Below, piece by piece: positions 1-7,609 of a DNA stretch of 40,130 nucleotides. Made by a program: the position numbers and the translations under genes. Below the pieces are notes generated by a model, which worked only from the letters and a program-made list of their open reading frames with translations, had not been told where the DNA came from and ran no database searches. Within the stretch, counting starts at the first letter, position 1. Each line of letters opens with the position of its first letter. This DNA is from an uncultured Dysosmobacter sp. (GTDB lineage Bacteria > Bacillota > Clostridia > Oscillospirales > Oscillospiraceae), in assembly GCA_934504065.1 (NCBI GenBank), contig CAKSVQ010000010.1, positions 1-40,130 on the forward strand. Reading direction: 5' to 3'.

Positions 1-74
1 CGTTCGGAGGCGGAGAGGTCTGTCCGTTGAAGCTCCTTGGAGTAGTCCTTGTTTTTATCGTAATACCCGGCCAT
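1..74 (-). CDS. Virion protein, N-terminal fragment (continues at the far end of the window)
   Basis: ATG at 74 follows a strong AAAGGAGG ribosome site and opens a protein starting MAGYYDKNKDYSKEL; the frame is open to base 1, giving 24 codons. It lies directly after the endolysin in the late operon. The truncated gene at the right edge (38290-40130) has no start and begins in-frame with LTQERQNKINDRYGG, which is how such internal virion proteins usually continue a few dozen residues after their start. I infer the two pieces are one gene cut by linearisation of a circular genome. A direct join leaves the frame one base out; treating the terminal c as shared restores it. Confidence 0.7.
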   Translation of the reverse strand, partial: MAGYYDKNKDYSKELQRTDLSASE

Positions 75-96
75 CTCCTGGCCCTCCTTTCAAATG

Positions 97-1113
97 TCAG
101 CCGTTCCAGTCGGCTTTCGCTTCCCGCACGTCGATGTGGGTAAACGTGTTGTAAATGCCCACGCCGCCCCAGTCCGGCATCAGCTGTCGCGCATAGGCCG
201 CCACCGCCGCCGGTGTCTGTCCCTTGACGGAGATGTCCGCCGCCGTGCCATAGCAGTGCTGGGAGTGGGCCACGCCGCCCACCTTGTCATTGTACTGGGG
301 CGTCCGGTAGGCGCTGTGGATGACCACCGGAACGCCAAAATGGTCCCGGATGGTCTGCAATACCATCACCAGCCGGGGCGCCACCAGTACCGCATCACTT
401 CCATCCTTGCAGGCAAACTCGCTCACCTTGAAATTGCCGGACAGCTTCTTGCCGCCGTCCCTCGCCTTGCTGTAGGCATTGATTTCTACCATGGGTTTTT
501 CTCCTTCCGGTTCAAATGCGTCCCCGCTTTTCAGCTTCCAGACGAAGAAGAACGGGATGATCCGCCCGTCTCCGGTAAAGCCCTTGCCTGTCGAATCCAT
601 GAAGCAGGTAGACCCGCCGCCGTCCATCATAATGGCATTGTCCCAGCCAGACGCGGCCAGCAGGTCACGGAGCTGGTCCGGTTTCCGGCGGTCCCGACTG
701 ACGTAATAGGCAAAGCGCCCGTCTTTCGTCCCGATGGCCGTTCTGGCGGCAGAATATGCCATATCGCTGCCGTAATTCATTGGGCTGATCTTCTTCCCGG
801 CAATAATGGCGTGGACACACTCCATGTAGTTGGCATCGCTGTTGGGAACGGTTTTCACGCCGAAGTCCTTCGGGGTGTTCCAGCTGATGGCCCACGCCCG
901 GTAATTCGGAGCCTTCCGTACCTCGCCGTCCGCCTTTAGATGACAGGCGGGTTGCTGGTTCTTTAGGAAGATGGCGGCGTTGCAGATGCAGTCGCCGCCA
1001 GTCTCTTGGAGCATCTTCCGCAGGTTGGCCTTGGTGGACTTTAAACGCTTAGTGTTGAAGTAAACCCGCACCCACTGCATATCCTGGAGCGGGACCGTCC
1101 CCGCCCTGGTCAT
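97..1113 (-). CDS. Endolysin: phosphodiester glycosidase-like plus M15 peptidase
   Basis: Cell-wall hydrolase of 338 aa with two domains. Residues about 10-190 match the NAGPA-type phosphodiester glycosidase fold (NAAIF near 45-49, the AIGTKDGRF strand near 126-134, and the signature DGGGS at 164-168). Residues about 225-338 are a peptidase M15-type D-Ala-D-Ala/L-Ala-D-Glu hydrolase: SxHxxGxAxD at 284-293 supplies the zinc ligands H286 and D293, and THID gives H326. No signal peptide is seen, so release depends on the holin encoded just upstream, with which it overlaps by 4 bases (ATGA). The M15 half should cut peptide stems; the glycosidase-like half may act on wall polysaccharide or teichoic-type phosphodiesters, which is inference. 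Confidence 0.88.
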   Translation of the reverse strand: MTRAGTVPLQDMQWVRVYFNTKRLKSTKANLRKMLQETGGDCICNAAIFLKNQQPACHLKADGEVRKAPNYRAWAISWNTPKDFGVKTVPNSDANYMECVHAIIAGKKISPMNYGSDMAYSAARTAIGTKDGRFAYYVSRDRRKPDQLRDLLAASGWDNAIMMDGGGSTCFMDSTGKGFTGDGRIIPFFFVWKLKSGDAFEPEGEKPMVEINAYSKARDGGKKLSGNFKVSEFACKDGSDAVLVAPRLVMVLQTIRDHFGVPVVIHSAYRTPQYNDKVGGVAHSQHCYGTAADISVKGQTPAAVAAYARQLMPDWGGVGIYNTFTHIDVREAKADWNG

Positions 1114-1298
1114 TCCTTGTCCTCCCGAACCCGCTGTGTGCCGAAATAGAAGGCAATAACCGTAGTGAAGATGGTAAGGAACTCCGTGCCGGAAATGCTG
1201 CCCCGCAGAGCCAGCACCGTGAATACCACCGTCAGAACGATTGTCACGATGCTCTTGACCGTCAGCAGGTTCCCCAGCCTCTTTTTCAATGTCTCCAT
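1110..1298 (-). CDS. Holin
   Basis: A 62-aa membrane protein: a short basic N-terminus (METLKKRLGNLL), a hydrophobic helix about residues 15-31, a short polar turn (RGSISG), a second hydrophobic helix about 38-53 and a charged tail (QRVREDKE). Two helices in a protein this short, immediately before the endolysin with a 4-base overlap, is the classic small phage holin arrangement. It would form lesions in the cytoplasmic membrane that let the leaderless endolysin reach the wall. The sequence resembles small holins of Firmicute phages, but the exact family is not assigned here. Confidence 0.8.
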   Translation of the reverse strand: METLKKRLGNLLTVKSIVTIVLTVVFTVLALRGSISGTEFLTIFTTVIAFYFGTQRVREDKE

Positions 1299-1301
1299 AC
1301 T

Positions 1302-1577
1302 TTACCCCTTTCTGATGGGAAGCTCGTCCACTTCTTCCATCACTGTGTTTAAATGTCCGTTGCCGCCCAGCGCCTTATAGGCCCGGTGCATATCCTGCAA
1401 CGTCTCTTTGTCCGTGAGGCTTACGCTGCCCGCCTGAATGTACCGGTTGCCTAAATACCGCACCCGGTCGATCATCAGCACTTTCAGTGCCTCCATAATG
1501 GCGTCCTGCCGGTCATCCTTGGCCCACTTACGTTGCAGAATGGCAAGAATAATGGCAGTCACGCCGGAGCTTGTCAC
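1302..1577 (-). CDS. Small membrane protein of the lysis cassette (start uncertain)
   Basis: At least 91 aa: a hydrophobic N-terminal helix (SGVTAIILAIL) followed by a basic, soluble part rich in charged residues (KWAKDDRQDAIMEALKVLMIDRVRYLGNRYIQ). It sits 3 bases before the holin, so a second holin or a holin-associated protein is likely. The start is unclear. The GTG at 1577 has no good ribosome site, while the frame stays open back to a stop near 1629 and includes another hydrophobic stretch (AIEAIQIVISAV) preceded by AAAGGGG; a non-ATG start there would give a complete membrane helix. No ATG is available in frame. Confidence 0.65.
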   Translation of the reverse strand: MTSSGVTAIILAILQRKWAKDDRQDAIMEALKVLMIDRVRYLGNRYIQAGSVSLTDKETLQDMHRAYKALGGNGHLNTVMEEVDELPIRKG

Positions 1578-1654
1578 TGCGCTGATTACAATTTGTATTG
1601 CTTCGATTGCCCCCAGCCCCTTTATTTATATAATTCCGACTTTGTTTCGTGCAG

Positions 1655-1744
1655 CTAAAACCGGGGCCACTGCCGCTCGCAGATGGGGCAGACCTGCCGC
1701 CCCTCCGGGACAATGGCCCCGCAGCACACGCAACGGTCAGGCAT
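1655..1744 (-). CDS. Tiny zinc-ribbon protein (29 aa)
   Basis: A 29-aa reading frame with four cysteines arranged as CxCC near the N-terminus and CPIC near residues 19-22, ending in WPRF. The paired knuckles indicate a single zinc-ribbon. Its start (ATG at 1744, or 1750 in the same frame) overlaps the stop of the 54-aa gene before it, so translation is probably coupled. I recognise no function; the dense cysteine motif in so short a frame and the tight overlap are the support that it is real. Confidence 0.6.
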   Translation of the reverse strand: MPDRCVCCGAIVPEGRQVCPICERQWPRF

Positions 1745-1901
1745 TGGCATCCGCCGTGCCACCGTACTCGGTGGGCACCAGCTCCGGCAGGCCGCACTCG
1801 TTGATAAGGATGTCCGCCACCTGCTTCTTCAACTTGGCGGGAACTGCGTTGAACTCCGTCTTTCCGAGGATAACCCTCTGCGCAAATAACATTGCCATCA
1901 T
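1737..1901 (-). CDS. Hypothetical small phage protein (54 aa)
   Basis: Starts at the ATG pair 1899-1901, six to eight bases after AAAGGAAG; the longer frame upstream has no ribosome site. The 54-aa product begins MMAMLFAQRVILGKTEF and is predicted mostly helical with a conserved-looking amphipathic middle (AKLKKQVADILINECGLPELV). It belongs to the group of small proteins between tail fibre and lysis genes that is common in phages of gut Clostridia. No function is known to me; it could be a minor tail component or fibre accessory. Confidence 0.6.
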   Translation of the reverse strand: MMAMLFAQRVILGKTEFNAVPAKLKKQVADILINECGLPELVPTEYGGTADANA

Positions 1902-1959
1902 TTCTGTACTTCCTTTCTGTAATTTGAAATATACGTTTAACGCTACTTCGGCGATAAAC

Positions 1960-2271
1960 TCACGCATAAACGATCGTCGCCATTTCGGCGATGCAGTCCT
2001 CATAAAACGACTGCTGCTCCGTCAGGGCGGACACCTGCTGTTTCAGCAGCTTGTTCTCCGCCGCCAGCGCCTCATTGGTGGGCGGGATAACAGGCTCCGG
2101 CTCACCATCATCCGCAATGGTGTACTCGCCATTGTAGGCTTCTTTTTTGGCGATTTTCTCATTAGCCTCGCTCCATCCAAGGGAAACAGCGGAGAAAACC
2201 TGCTCAATCTTCGGCTCGTCCTCCGTGCCGTGGTTGACCTCGGTACAGAGCTGATACTTGATAACTTTCAT
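1960..2271 (-). CDS. Small tail-region protein with C-terminal coiled coil (103 aa)
   Basis: 103 aa beginning MKVIKYQLCTEV. The first 60 residues look like a small mixed fold (WSEANEKIAKKEAYNGEYTI), followed by an acidic proline linker (EPEPVIPP) and a heptad-like helix (NEALAAENKLLKQQVSALTEQ) near residues 65-88 that should form a coiled coil. It follows the tail fibre by 17 bases and has a clear AAAGGGG ribosome site. Similar proteins follow tail fibres in many Clostridial phages and may be fibre chaperones or tip proteins; that role is inference. Confidence 0.72.
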   Translation of the reverse strand: MKVIKYQLCTEVNHGTEDEPKIEQVFSAVSLGWSEANEKIAKKEAYNGEYTIADDGEPEPVIPPTNEALAAENKLLKQQVSALTEQQSFYEDCIAEMATIVYA

Positions 2272-2288
2272 ATCGGTTTTCCCCTTTA

Positions 2289-4061
2289 CTAGTTCTTGGA
2301 ATATTTCAGTAGAGCATAAATTGTGTAATGTATGGTATCAGGATTAGATCCGCCGACAATATTGATGTTGGCATTATCAAAGCCTGCGCTTGCCACATAT
2401 AGAGCATAGTTATTGATGACGAAGTTCTCCGTTGAGAAGTTCCCCCATGTTAAATCCATGCTGATAGGTACTTGGATGCCCAAATCACGCACGCTAATTT
2501 GTTTTGTGGACCCAGCATTTGGTAGACTGCCAAGGTCAATTAACTTGACATACACCGGCTTGCCAAGATACCGCTCCGTGGTGCGGTACTCTACACCAAG
2601 GGACATTGGAGGATTGAGGTATTCAACAATCCCGTTTTTTGTTATTGCCGTAGGGTAATCATAATATGGATAATAAGTTGCCCCGAAAATCGCTCTGAAC
2701 TCGTCAACAGAAGAAGGTTCGTTGCCTGCGCCGAACAATTCCGTAAGGTTGATAAGCATCTGATTGTCTGTTGACAGGCCTTCAGCTACGGTTGTATTAA
2801 CACTTAAGACATCAAGCGATACCAGCAATTTATCACCTGTCTTAATTTGCGTCGGAATCCGGAAAGTATTAGCAACCAGCGAAATATCGGTTTTGGCGCC
2901 ACTGTGCTTCCATGTAATCCTGTTGCAATCATACTTCGATGTGAAGATACCCTCAATTTTGCCGGGAGTAGATTGGTAGTTATTAAATAATGCTCCTACA
3001 TAGTCATTTCCTAGATACGCTTGAATCACAAAGTCTAAGTAAGTTTTCGTATCAGTTACGGAATTCACATAGGCTTTTGTTGGGATAATCTGATTCCAAC
3101 CACACAATCCGATTACAGCTCCAATGCGATTAAGTGATGCACTATCAACCGCCCCGATGTTTGCCCGGGCCTGCGCTTTCTGCTCGTCGGTGAGGCTCTG
3201 GGCCTCGTCGTAGCGGACGGAACCGGCTACCGCAGCCCGGAGGTTGGGGTGTGCGTCGATGCTCTGGTTATGTTCCGTTACATAGCCTTGCGCCTCCACC
3301 TTGGTTGCAAAGTCACCGCCGACCACTTTCTGCGCCTGCTGCGCCCAGTATTTAGCGTTATCCGTGTCCTCGCCGGGGCGGGTCCCGGTGCCGCCTACCG
3401 CCCAGCTTTGGGCAGTTTTGTTGATACCGTCCACACTGGCCGCACTCTGCGCCGCCGATGCCGCTGCCGCGCTGGCCTGAGACGCGGAGCCGGATGCCGC
3501 CGCTGCCGCGCTGCTGGCGGTGCTGGCAGCGCCCTGTGCCGTCTGTGCGCTGGCAGATGCGCTCTCTGCACTCCCCGCTGCTGCATTGGCCTGCGCTGTG
3601 GCTTGGGCAACGATGCCGGTGTTCTCGTCGGCTCGTGCCTGCTCCGCCGCCGCTCTCTGTACTTCCGCTTCCACACGGCTGTTCTCCGCCGATACCCGCT
3701 TCTGTTCGTCCTGAACCCGGATACTCTCCGCAGATGTCCGCTCCTGCTCAGCGGTTACACGGCTTGCCTCGGCAGTAACGCGCCCCTGCTCTGCCGCGGC
3801 ACGCGCTGTCTCCGCCTGCTTGCGGCTCTCCTCCGTGGCGTCATCCGTCAGCACTGCCGGGATCAGGGTCTCGTTGATGTACTTTTTGATGATGTTGCCG
3901 GATTCGTCAAACTTTTCTTTCAGCTCCGCACTGGTCAGACCGCCCACGTCATTCGGCTCATCGTCCAACTTCTGAATAATGTTCAGATCGCCGTCCAGCA
4001 GTTGGATTTCCAGATTGGAGTTGGCTACCACGTTCAGATCCGCTGTCAATCGCTTCTCCAT
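2289..4061 (-). CDS. Tail fibre / receptor-binding protein
   Basis: 590 aa. Residues 1-75 form a conserved attachment region (LTADLNVVANSNLEIQL; DVGGLTSAELKEKFDESG). Residues about 95-240 are a long Ala/Glu/Arg/Gln repeat of the AEQxRVxAE type that should be a trimeric coiled-coil shaft. A collagen-free hinge (LTDEQKAQARANIGA, near 290) is a motif seen at the base of many phage fibre tips. The C-terminal 280 residues are a beta-rich tip with no recognised enzyme. The DNA for this tip (about 2289-3130) is visibly more AT-rich than the shaft, suggesting that the receptor-binding part was exchanged. Its stop abuts the following gene without a gap. Confidence 0.85.
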   Translation of the reverse strand: MEKRLTADLNVVANSNLEIQLLDGDLNIIQKLDDEPNDVGGLTSAELKEKFDESGNIIKKYINETLIPAVLTDDATEESRKQAETARAAAEQGRVTAEASRVTAEQERTSAESIRVQDEQKRVSAENSRVEAEVQRAAAEQARADENTGIVAQATAQANAAAGSAESASASAQTAQGAASTASSAAAAASGSASQASAAAASAAQSAASVDGINKTAQSWAVGGTGTRPGEDTDNAKYWAQQAQKVVGGDFATKVEAQGYVTEHNQSIDAHPNLRAAVAGSVRYDEAQSLTDEQKAQARANIGAVDSASLNRIGAVIGLCGWNQIIPTKAYVNSVTDTKTYLDFVIQAYLGNDYVGALFNNYQSTPGKIEGIFTSKYDCNRITWKHSGAKTDISLVANTFRIPTQIKTGDKLLVSLDVLSVNTTVAEGLSTDNQMLINLTELFGAGNEPSSVDEFRAIFGATYYPYYDYPTAITKNGIVEYLNPPMSLGVEYRTTERYLGKPVYVKLIDLGSLPNAGSTKQISVRDLGIQVPISMDLTWGNFSTENFVINNYALYVASAGFDNANINIVGGSNPDTIHYTIYALLKYSKN

Positions 4062-5735
4062 TTAAGCACCTACCTCCGTTTTCGGCACTTCGCCGGTCTC
4101 GTTGATTTTCCGCTGCAACTGGCCGTATCCGGCCCCGCCCCGAATGGGGACGGCTTCCTCTTCGGTAGCAGGCTGTTCGCCCTCTGCTCCCGGCTGACCG
4201 CCCATCATGGCACGTTCCTGCTGCTGGAGGGCTTGGATCAGCGCCTCCTTGTCGGTGATCTGTCCGGCGGGCAGCCGTTTCAGATACTCCACCGTGGAGA
4301 TCTTGCCCTGCATCAGAAGGTTGTCCAGCGTCTGCATGGCCGCGATCTCGCTCCAATAGGAAGCCGCGCCCGCGTCCAGTCCGATGGTGAATGGGATCTC
4401 CTTCAGGATGGAGAAATCAAAGGGAACCACCAATTTACTGGTGTCATAGGGGTTGGAGATCTCCACATACCGTTCTCCGTAGTATTCGCCCATGAACTCC
4501 ATGTAGATGCGGCCCAGATCCTCAATGCTCTGCAAAAGGTTCTGCTTCGTCAGCTCCATGGGCGTCGCCGCCGCCCGCTGCAAGGCGATAATGGCGGAGG
4601 TGTTGTCCGGTCGTGTATCGCCCAGCGCCACGTCCGACGCGCCGAGGAACTTCTGCGTGTAGCTGATGGCAATGTCGATAAACTGGCTGATCTGGGGGGA
4701 AATGCTGGCGGGGTCAATGATCTTCGCCACGCCCTCCACGCTGCCGTTTACCGGAATGGCGCCGCCGATCTTGTTTGTCCACTTGGCTACCTTGGTGGAA
4801 TCGTATACCACCTTCGGGTAGGCCAGCGTCATCAGCGAGATCATGGACATGGCGAACAGCTTGTTCACAAAAATCTGGTTGGGCAGCAGACCGGTGATCA
4901 TGGCCTGTCCGTGGTAGCAGTCCTGCACATAGTCCCAGTTCATCCACGTCAGGGGATACAGCTTGATTCCGAGGTCCAGATCACCCCGGATCTCCGCCTG
5001 CCGGGTACACTCGTAGGCGTGGACGGTGCCGGTTTCGTCATCTTTCCACAGCCGGAGCAGAACTGTTACCTTGTTGCCGCTGCCGCTCATGGAATCCATG
5101 TAGTTGTTGCCGCAGTCCTTGTTGTCCGGCTGGATTTCGTCCGGGTCCTTGCCGTACCGCTTGGCCCGCTTCCGGGCCTCACTCAGCAGCATCCGCCGCT
5201 CCAGAATGATGTAGGGCTGGCTCTGCACATCCCGGTTGTTGGGGTTGCCGAACAAAACCTGCGTGTTCATCAGAACCTCCGTGCGGATGGCACCCTTGCT
5301 GGCCTGTCCGGTCTCCGCCGTATCGTCCCAGTAGGTATACATACAGCCGTCACCGTCCACGGCGGCATTGCGGGTAAACTCCCGGATGCGCCCGCCGATG
5401 CTGTTGTGTTCAAAGATGGACGCGAACTGATCGTTGAGAATGTCTGCCACCAGCTCCAGAGTTTGCGTGTTCCGCTCCCCGCTGGAGGACATGGCCCGCG
5501 CCCACAGCTTCAAGTTGTCCGTGGAGATATTCGCCACGGAGAACAGCACCACCCGCTTCAGGAAGTTGAATACGGGGGTGGGGAGGCCGTTGCTCTGGAC
5601 CCCCTCCCACTGCTTCCCGATGAAGAAATTTTCGTTAGTCTCCACGCAGTCATAGAGGTCAATGCCGCTGTTGAAACTGATGCCCGCGCTGTATTCCTTA
5701 CCGACCCGCTCCGGGGTCATCGTCTGTTTGCTCAT
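4062..5735 (-). CDS. Portal protein
   Basis: 557 aa. The opening segment (ISFNSGIDLYDCVETNENFFIGKQW, then PVFNFLKRVVLFSVANIST) is typical of phage portal subunits, as is the central LLRLWKDDETGTVHAYECTRQ strand region and the later NTSAIIALQRAAATPMELTKQNLLQSIEDLGRIYMEFM helix that lines the tunnel. Twelve copies should form the vertex through which DNA is packaged and ejected, contacting the large terminase and the nozzle protein encoded upstream. It ends with a Gln/Gly-rich disordered tail. It lies 12 bases after the nozzle gene and abuts the fibre gene. Confidence 0.88.
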   Translation of the reverse strand: MSKQTMTPERVGKEYSAGISFNSGIDLYDCVETNENFFIGKQWEGVQSNGLPTPVFNFLKRVVLFSVANISTDNLKLWARAMSSSGERNTQTLELVADILNDQFASIFEHNSIGGRIREFTRNAAVDGDGCMYTYWDDTAETGQASKGAIRTEVLMNTQVLFGNPNNRDVQSQPYIILERRMLLSEARKRAKRYGKDPDEIQPDNKDCGNNYMDSMSGSGNKVTVLLRLWKDDETGTVHAYECTRQAEIRGDLDLGIKLYPLTWMNWDYVQDCYHGQAMITGLLPNQIFVNKLFAMSMISLMTLAYPKVVYDSTKVAKWTNKIGGAIPVNGSVEGVAKIIDPASISPQISQFIDIAISYTQKFLGASDVALGDTRPDNTSAIIALQRAAATPMELTKQNLLQSIEDLGRIYMEFMGEYYGERYVEISNPYDTSKLVVPFDFSILKEIPFTIGLDAGAASYWSEIAAMQTLDNLLMQGKISTVEYLKRLPAGQITDKEALIQALQQQERAMMGGQPGAEGEQPATEEEAVPIRGGAGYGQLQRKINETGEVPKTEVGA

Positions 5736-5747
5736 GGGTTCACCCCT

Positions 5748-7595
5748 TTATTTCACATTTCCGGTATAGCGGAGCTGCACGTCCGTCTCCAAAACCGTTG
5801 CGGTAGACGACGCCGATTTGCTCTTGAATACCAGCTTGTAGAAGGTGGCCTTCTTCACCTTCATTTTCACCCGCCGCACCTGCGGCTTTCGGTTGGTGCC
5901 GAAGGACCAGTGGGCGAAGTCCGCATGGGCCAGAGACGCCAGGCCGGAGGAAACAATCTTTTCCGGGTAGTCGCTGCGGCGGTTGGTCTCCACCGTCACA
6001 TGCACCCGCGCGTTGCTCTCCGGCTGGATTGCCACGAAAATAAGCGGGCTGTACTTCAGCACCCAGTCCCGGTCAAAATCCATGGAGCCGGTGGCGGCGT
6101 AGGCGTCAATGTCCTTGCCGTCATCGTTCCGGTACTGCCGGGAAAGATGCACCACGCCGCCGTCTGTCCGGAAGCCGTAGGTTTCCAGCCCTATCTCCAC
6201 CATGGCCCGGAAGCTCAATCCGGTGTAGAGATACCATGCATCCGCGCCATAGTTCAGGATCAGCGCCTTGTCTCCGTACATCCACCAGTATTCCTGCGCC
6301 GATTTCCGGTTGAAGGTCCGGGTCTCTTTCATGTCAAAGCCTTGCAGCGTCACTTCTACCCGGTTGCTGATCCGTTCCGCGTTCCGCTCGTCAAAGGTGA
6401 TATTCCCGCTGGTGGATACGCTCCGCCACCGATACACCGCCTGGTCGTCCAGCGTCAGGGGATTGTTCTCCAGAATGTCCACCTGCCCCGGAGCCTTGTT
6501 GCCGAACTGCCGGTTGACAGGAGTCACATAAAACGCCGCCGTGGTGACGTCCGTAGCCGTTACCAGCGTGGAATAGCTCATGGAGTAGGTAGCGTCCTGC
6601 TTGAATACCACCAGCCGTGCGTAATGACGCACCATGCCGGTAATGGGCGTGTTGGCCTCGCCAACTTCCGCCTCGTACAGATCCGGGAAGTATTCCGCTG
6701 AGGGCTTACCGGTGGCGGAATCAATGCCGGAGTAAATGGTCTTGTTGGTGCCGTCTCCGTAGAGGAACACACGGCTGTCCGTCTGGCCGTTGTAAAGCTC
6801 GGAGAACCGCATCCCCGTTACTTGCGCCCGCTCTCCGTTTCCGCTGCGGTAGATCAGTTCCAGTGTGTTGGTGCCGGCAGCGGGGGCGGGGGTAATGGTG
6901 AAGGTCCGTGCCGTCAGGTCCGAGGTGTAGGTCTGCGCCGTGTCACCAATCTTTACGGAGATGATCTCATCCACCGTCTTTTCCGGGATGTGGAAAACCG
7001 TCTCCTTGCCGTCGGGGGAATACAGCACTTTCCGCTTGCCCGTCAGCCGGTTTACGTTTTCCAGCAGAAATCCGCCGCCCGCAGGGGTGGTGGCGTTCAT
7101 CACCGTGGGGATATACCCCTCCACCGCCGCAAAACTGCTGTTCTCCTTGCCGTCCCAGCTCATGTATTCATGGCCGTTCAGCAGGTAAACCTTGTTGGAA
7201 AAGCCGAAGAACGAGGTCTGGTCCTGCGTACACTGGCCCACCACCTTGACGGTTAGCGCCGCCGGGTCCAGAGAGAAGATCAGCCCGCCGAAGGCGGCAA
7301 GGGTCCGCTGCTTGCTGTCTACCACGCCCTCCCATGCGCCGGAGAAAACCGGGTTTGCTGTGGGGGCCGTGTGGCCGCTCTCCGCGCACCATGCGTCCCA
7401 TGCCGTTTTCAGATTCAAAATTGTCTTGGTGCCGGGGCGCAGCTGCAAGTGCTTCTCCCGCGTCACGCGGAAGTTCCGCATCTTGCTCATTTCGCCGTTC
7501 TTGATCTTGGTATCTCCATCCGGGTTCTCGTTCAGGCCCAAAAACTGGCGGATCTTCAACACCTGAATATCGTTGCTGGATGTGATTTGAGCCAT
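5748..7595 (-). CDS. Tail nozzle / DNA-stabilisation-like protein
   Basis: 615 aa, beta-rich. The N-terminal third contains (NFRVTREKHLQLRPGTKTIL), then repeated blade-like segments (LIFSLDPAALTVKVVGQ; NKVYLLNGHEYMSWDG), and a middle part with TNKTIYSGIDSATGKPSAEYFPDL and HYARLVVFKQDATYSMSYS. This pattern is that of podoviral tail-hub proteins related to tubular protein B or the P22 gp10 type, which close the portal channel and carry the fibres. The gene sits between large terminase and portal with a good AAAGGAGG site 10 bases before its ATG. The exact family is inference from the architecture. Confidence 0.7.
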   Translation of the reverse strand: MAQITSSNDIQVLKIRQFLGLNENPDGDTKIKNGEMSKMRNFRVTREKHLQLRPGTKTILNLKTAWDAWCAESGHTAPTANPVFSGAWEGVVDSKQRTLAAFGGLIFSLDPAALTVKVVGQCTQDQTSFFGFSNKVYLLNGHEYMSWDGKENSSFAAVEGYIPTVMNATTPAGGGFLLENVNRLTGKRKVLYSPDGKETVFHIPEKTVDEIISVKIGDTAQTYTSDLTARTFTITPAPAAGTNTLELIYRSGNGERAQVTGMRFSELYNGQTDSRVFLYGDGTNKTIYSGIDSATGKPSAEYFPDLYEAEVGEANTPITGMVRHYARLVVFKQDATYSMSYSTLVTATDVTTAAFYVTPVNRQFGNKAPGQVDILENNPLTLDDQAVYRWRSVSTSGNITFDERNAERISNRVEVTLQGFDMKETRTFNRKSAQEYWWMYGDKALILNYGADAWYLYTGLSFRAMVEIGLETYGFRTDGGVVHLSRQYRNDDGKDIDAYAATGSMDFDRDWVLKYSPLIFVAIQPESNARVHVTVETNRRSDYPEKIVSSGLASLAHADFAHWSFGTNRKPQVRRVKMKVKKATFYKLVFKSKSASSTATVLETDVQLRYTGNVK

Positions 7596-7609
7596 CGTCC
7601 GGGCCTCCT

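Noticed and set aside
3249..6701. Plus-strand open frame of 1150 codons
   Set aside because: It is the antisense shadow of the tail fibre, portal and nozzle genes; composition is Arg/His/Leu-rich without domains, and the minus-strand genes have ribosome sites and recognisable motifs.
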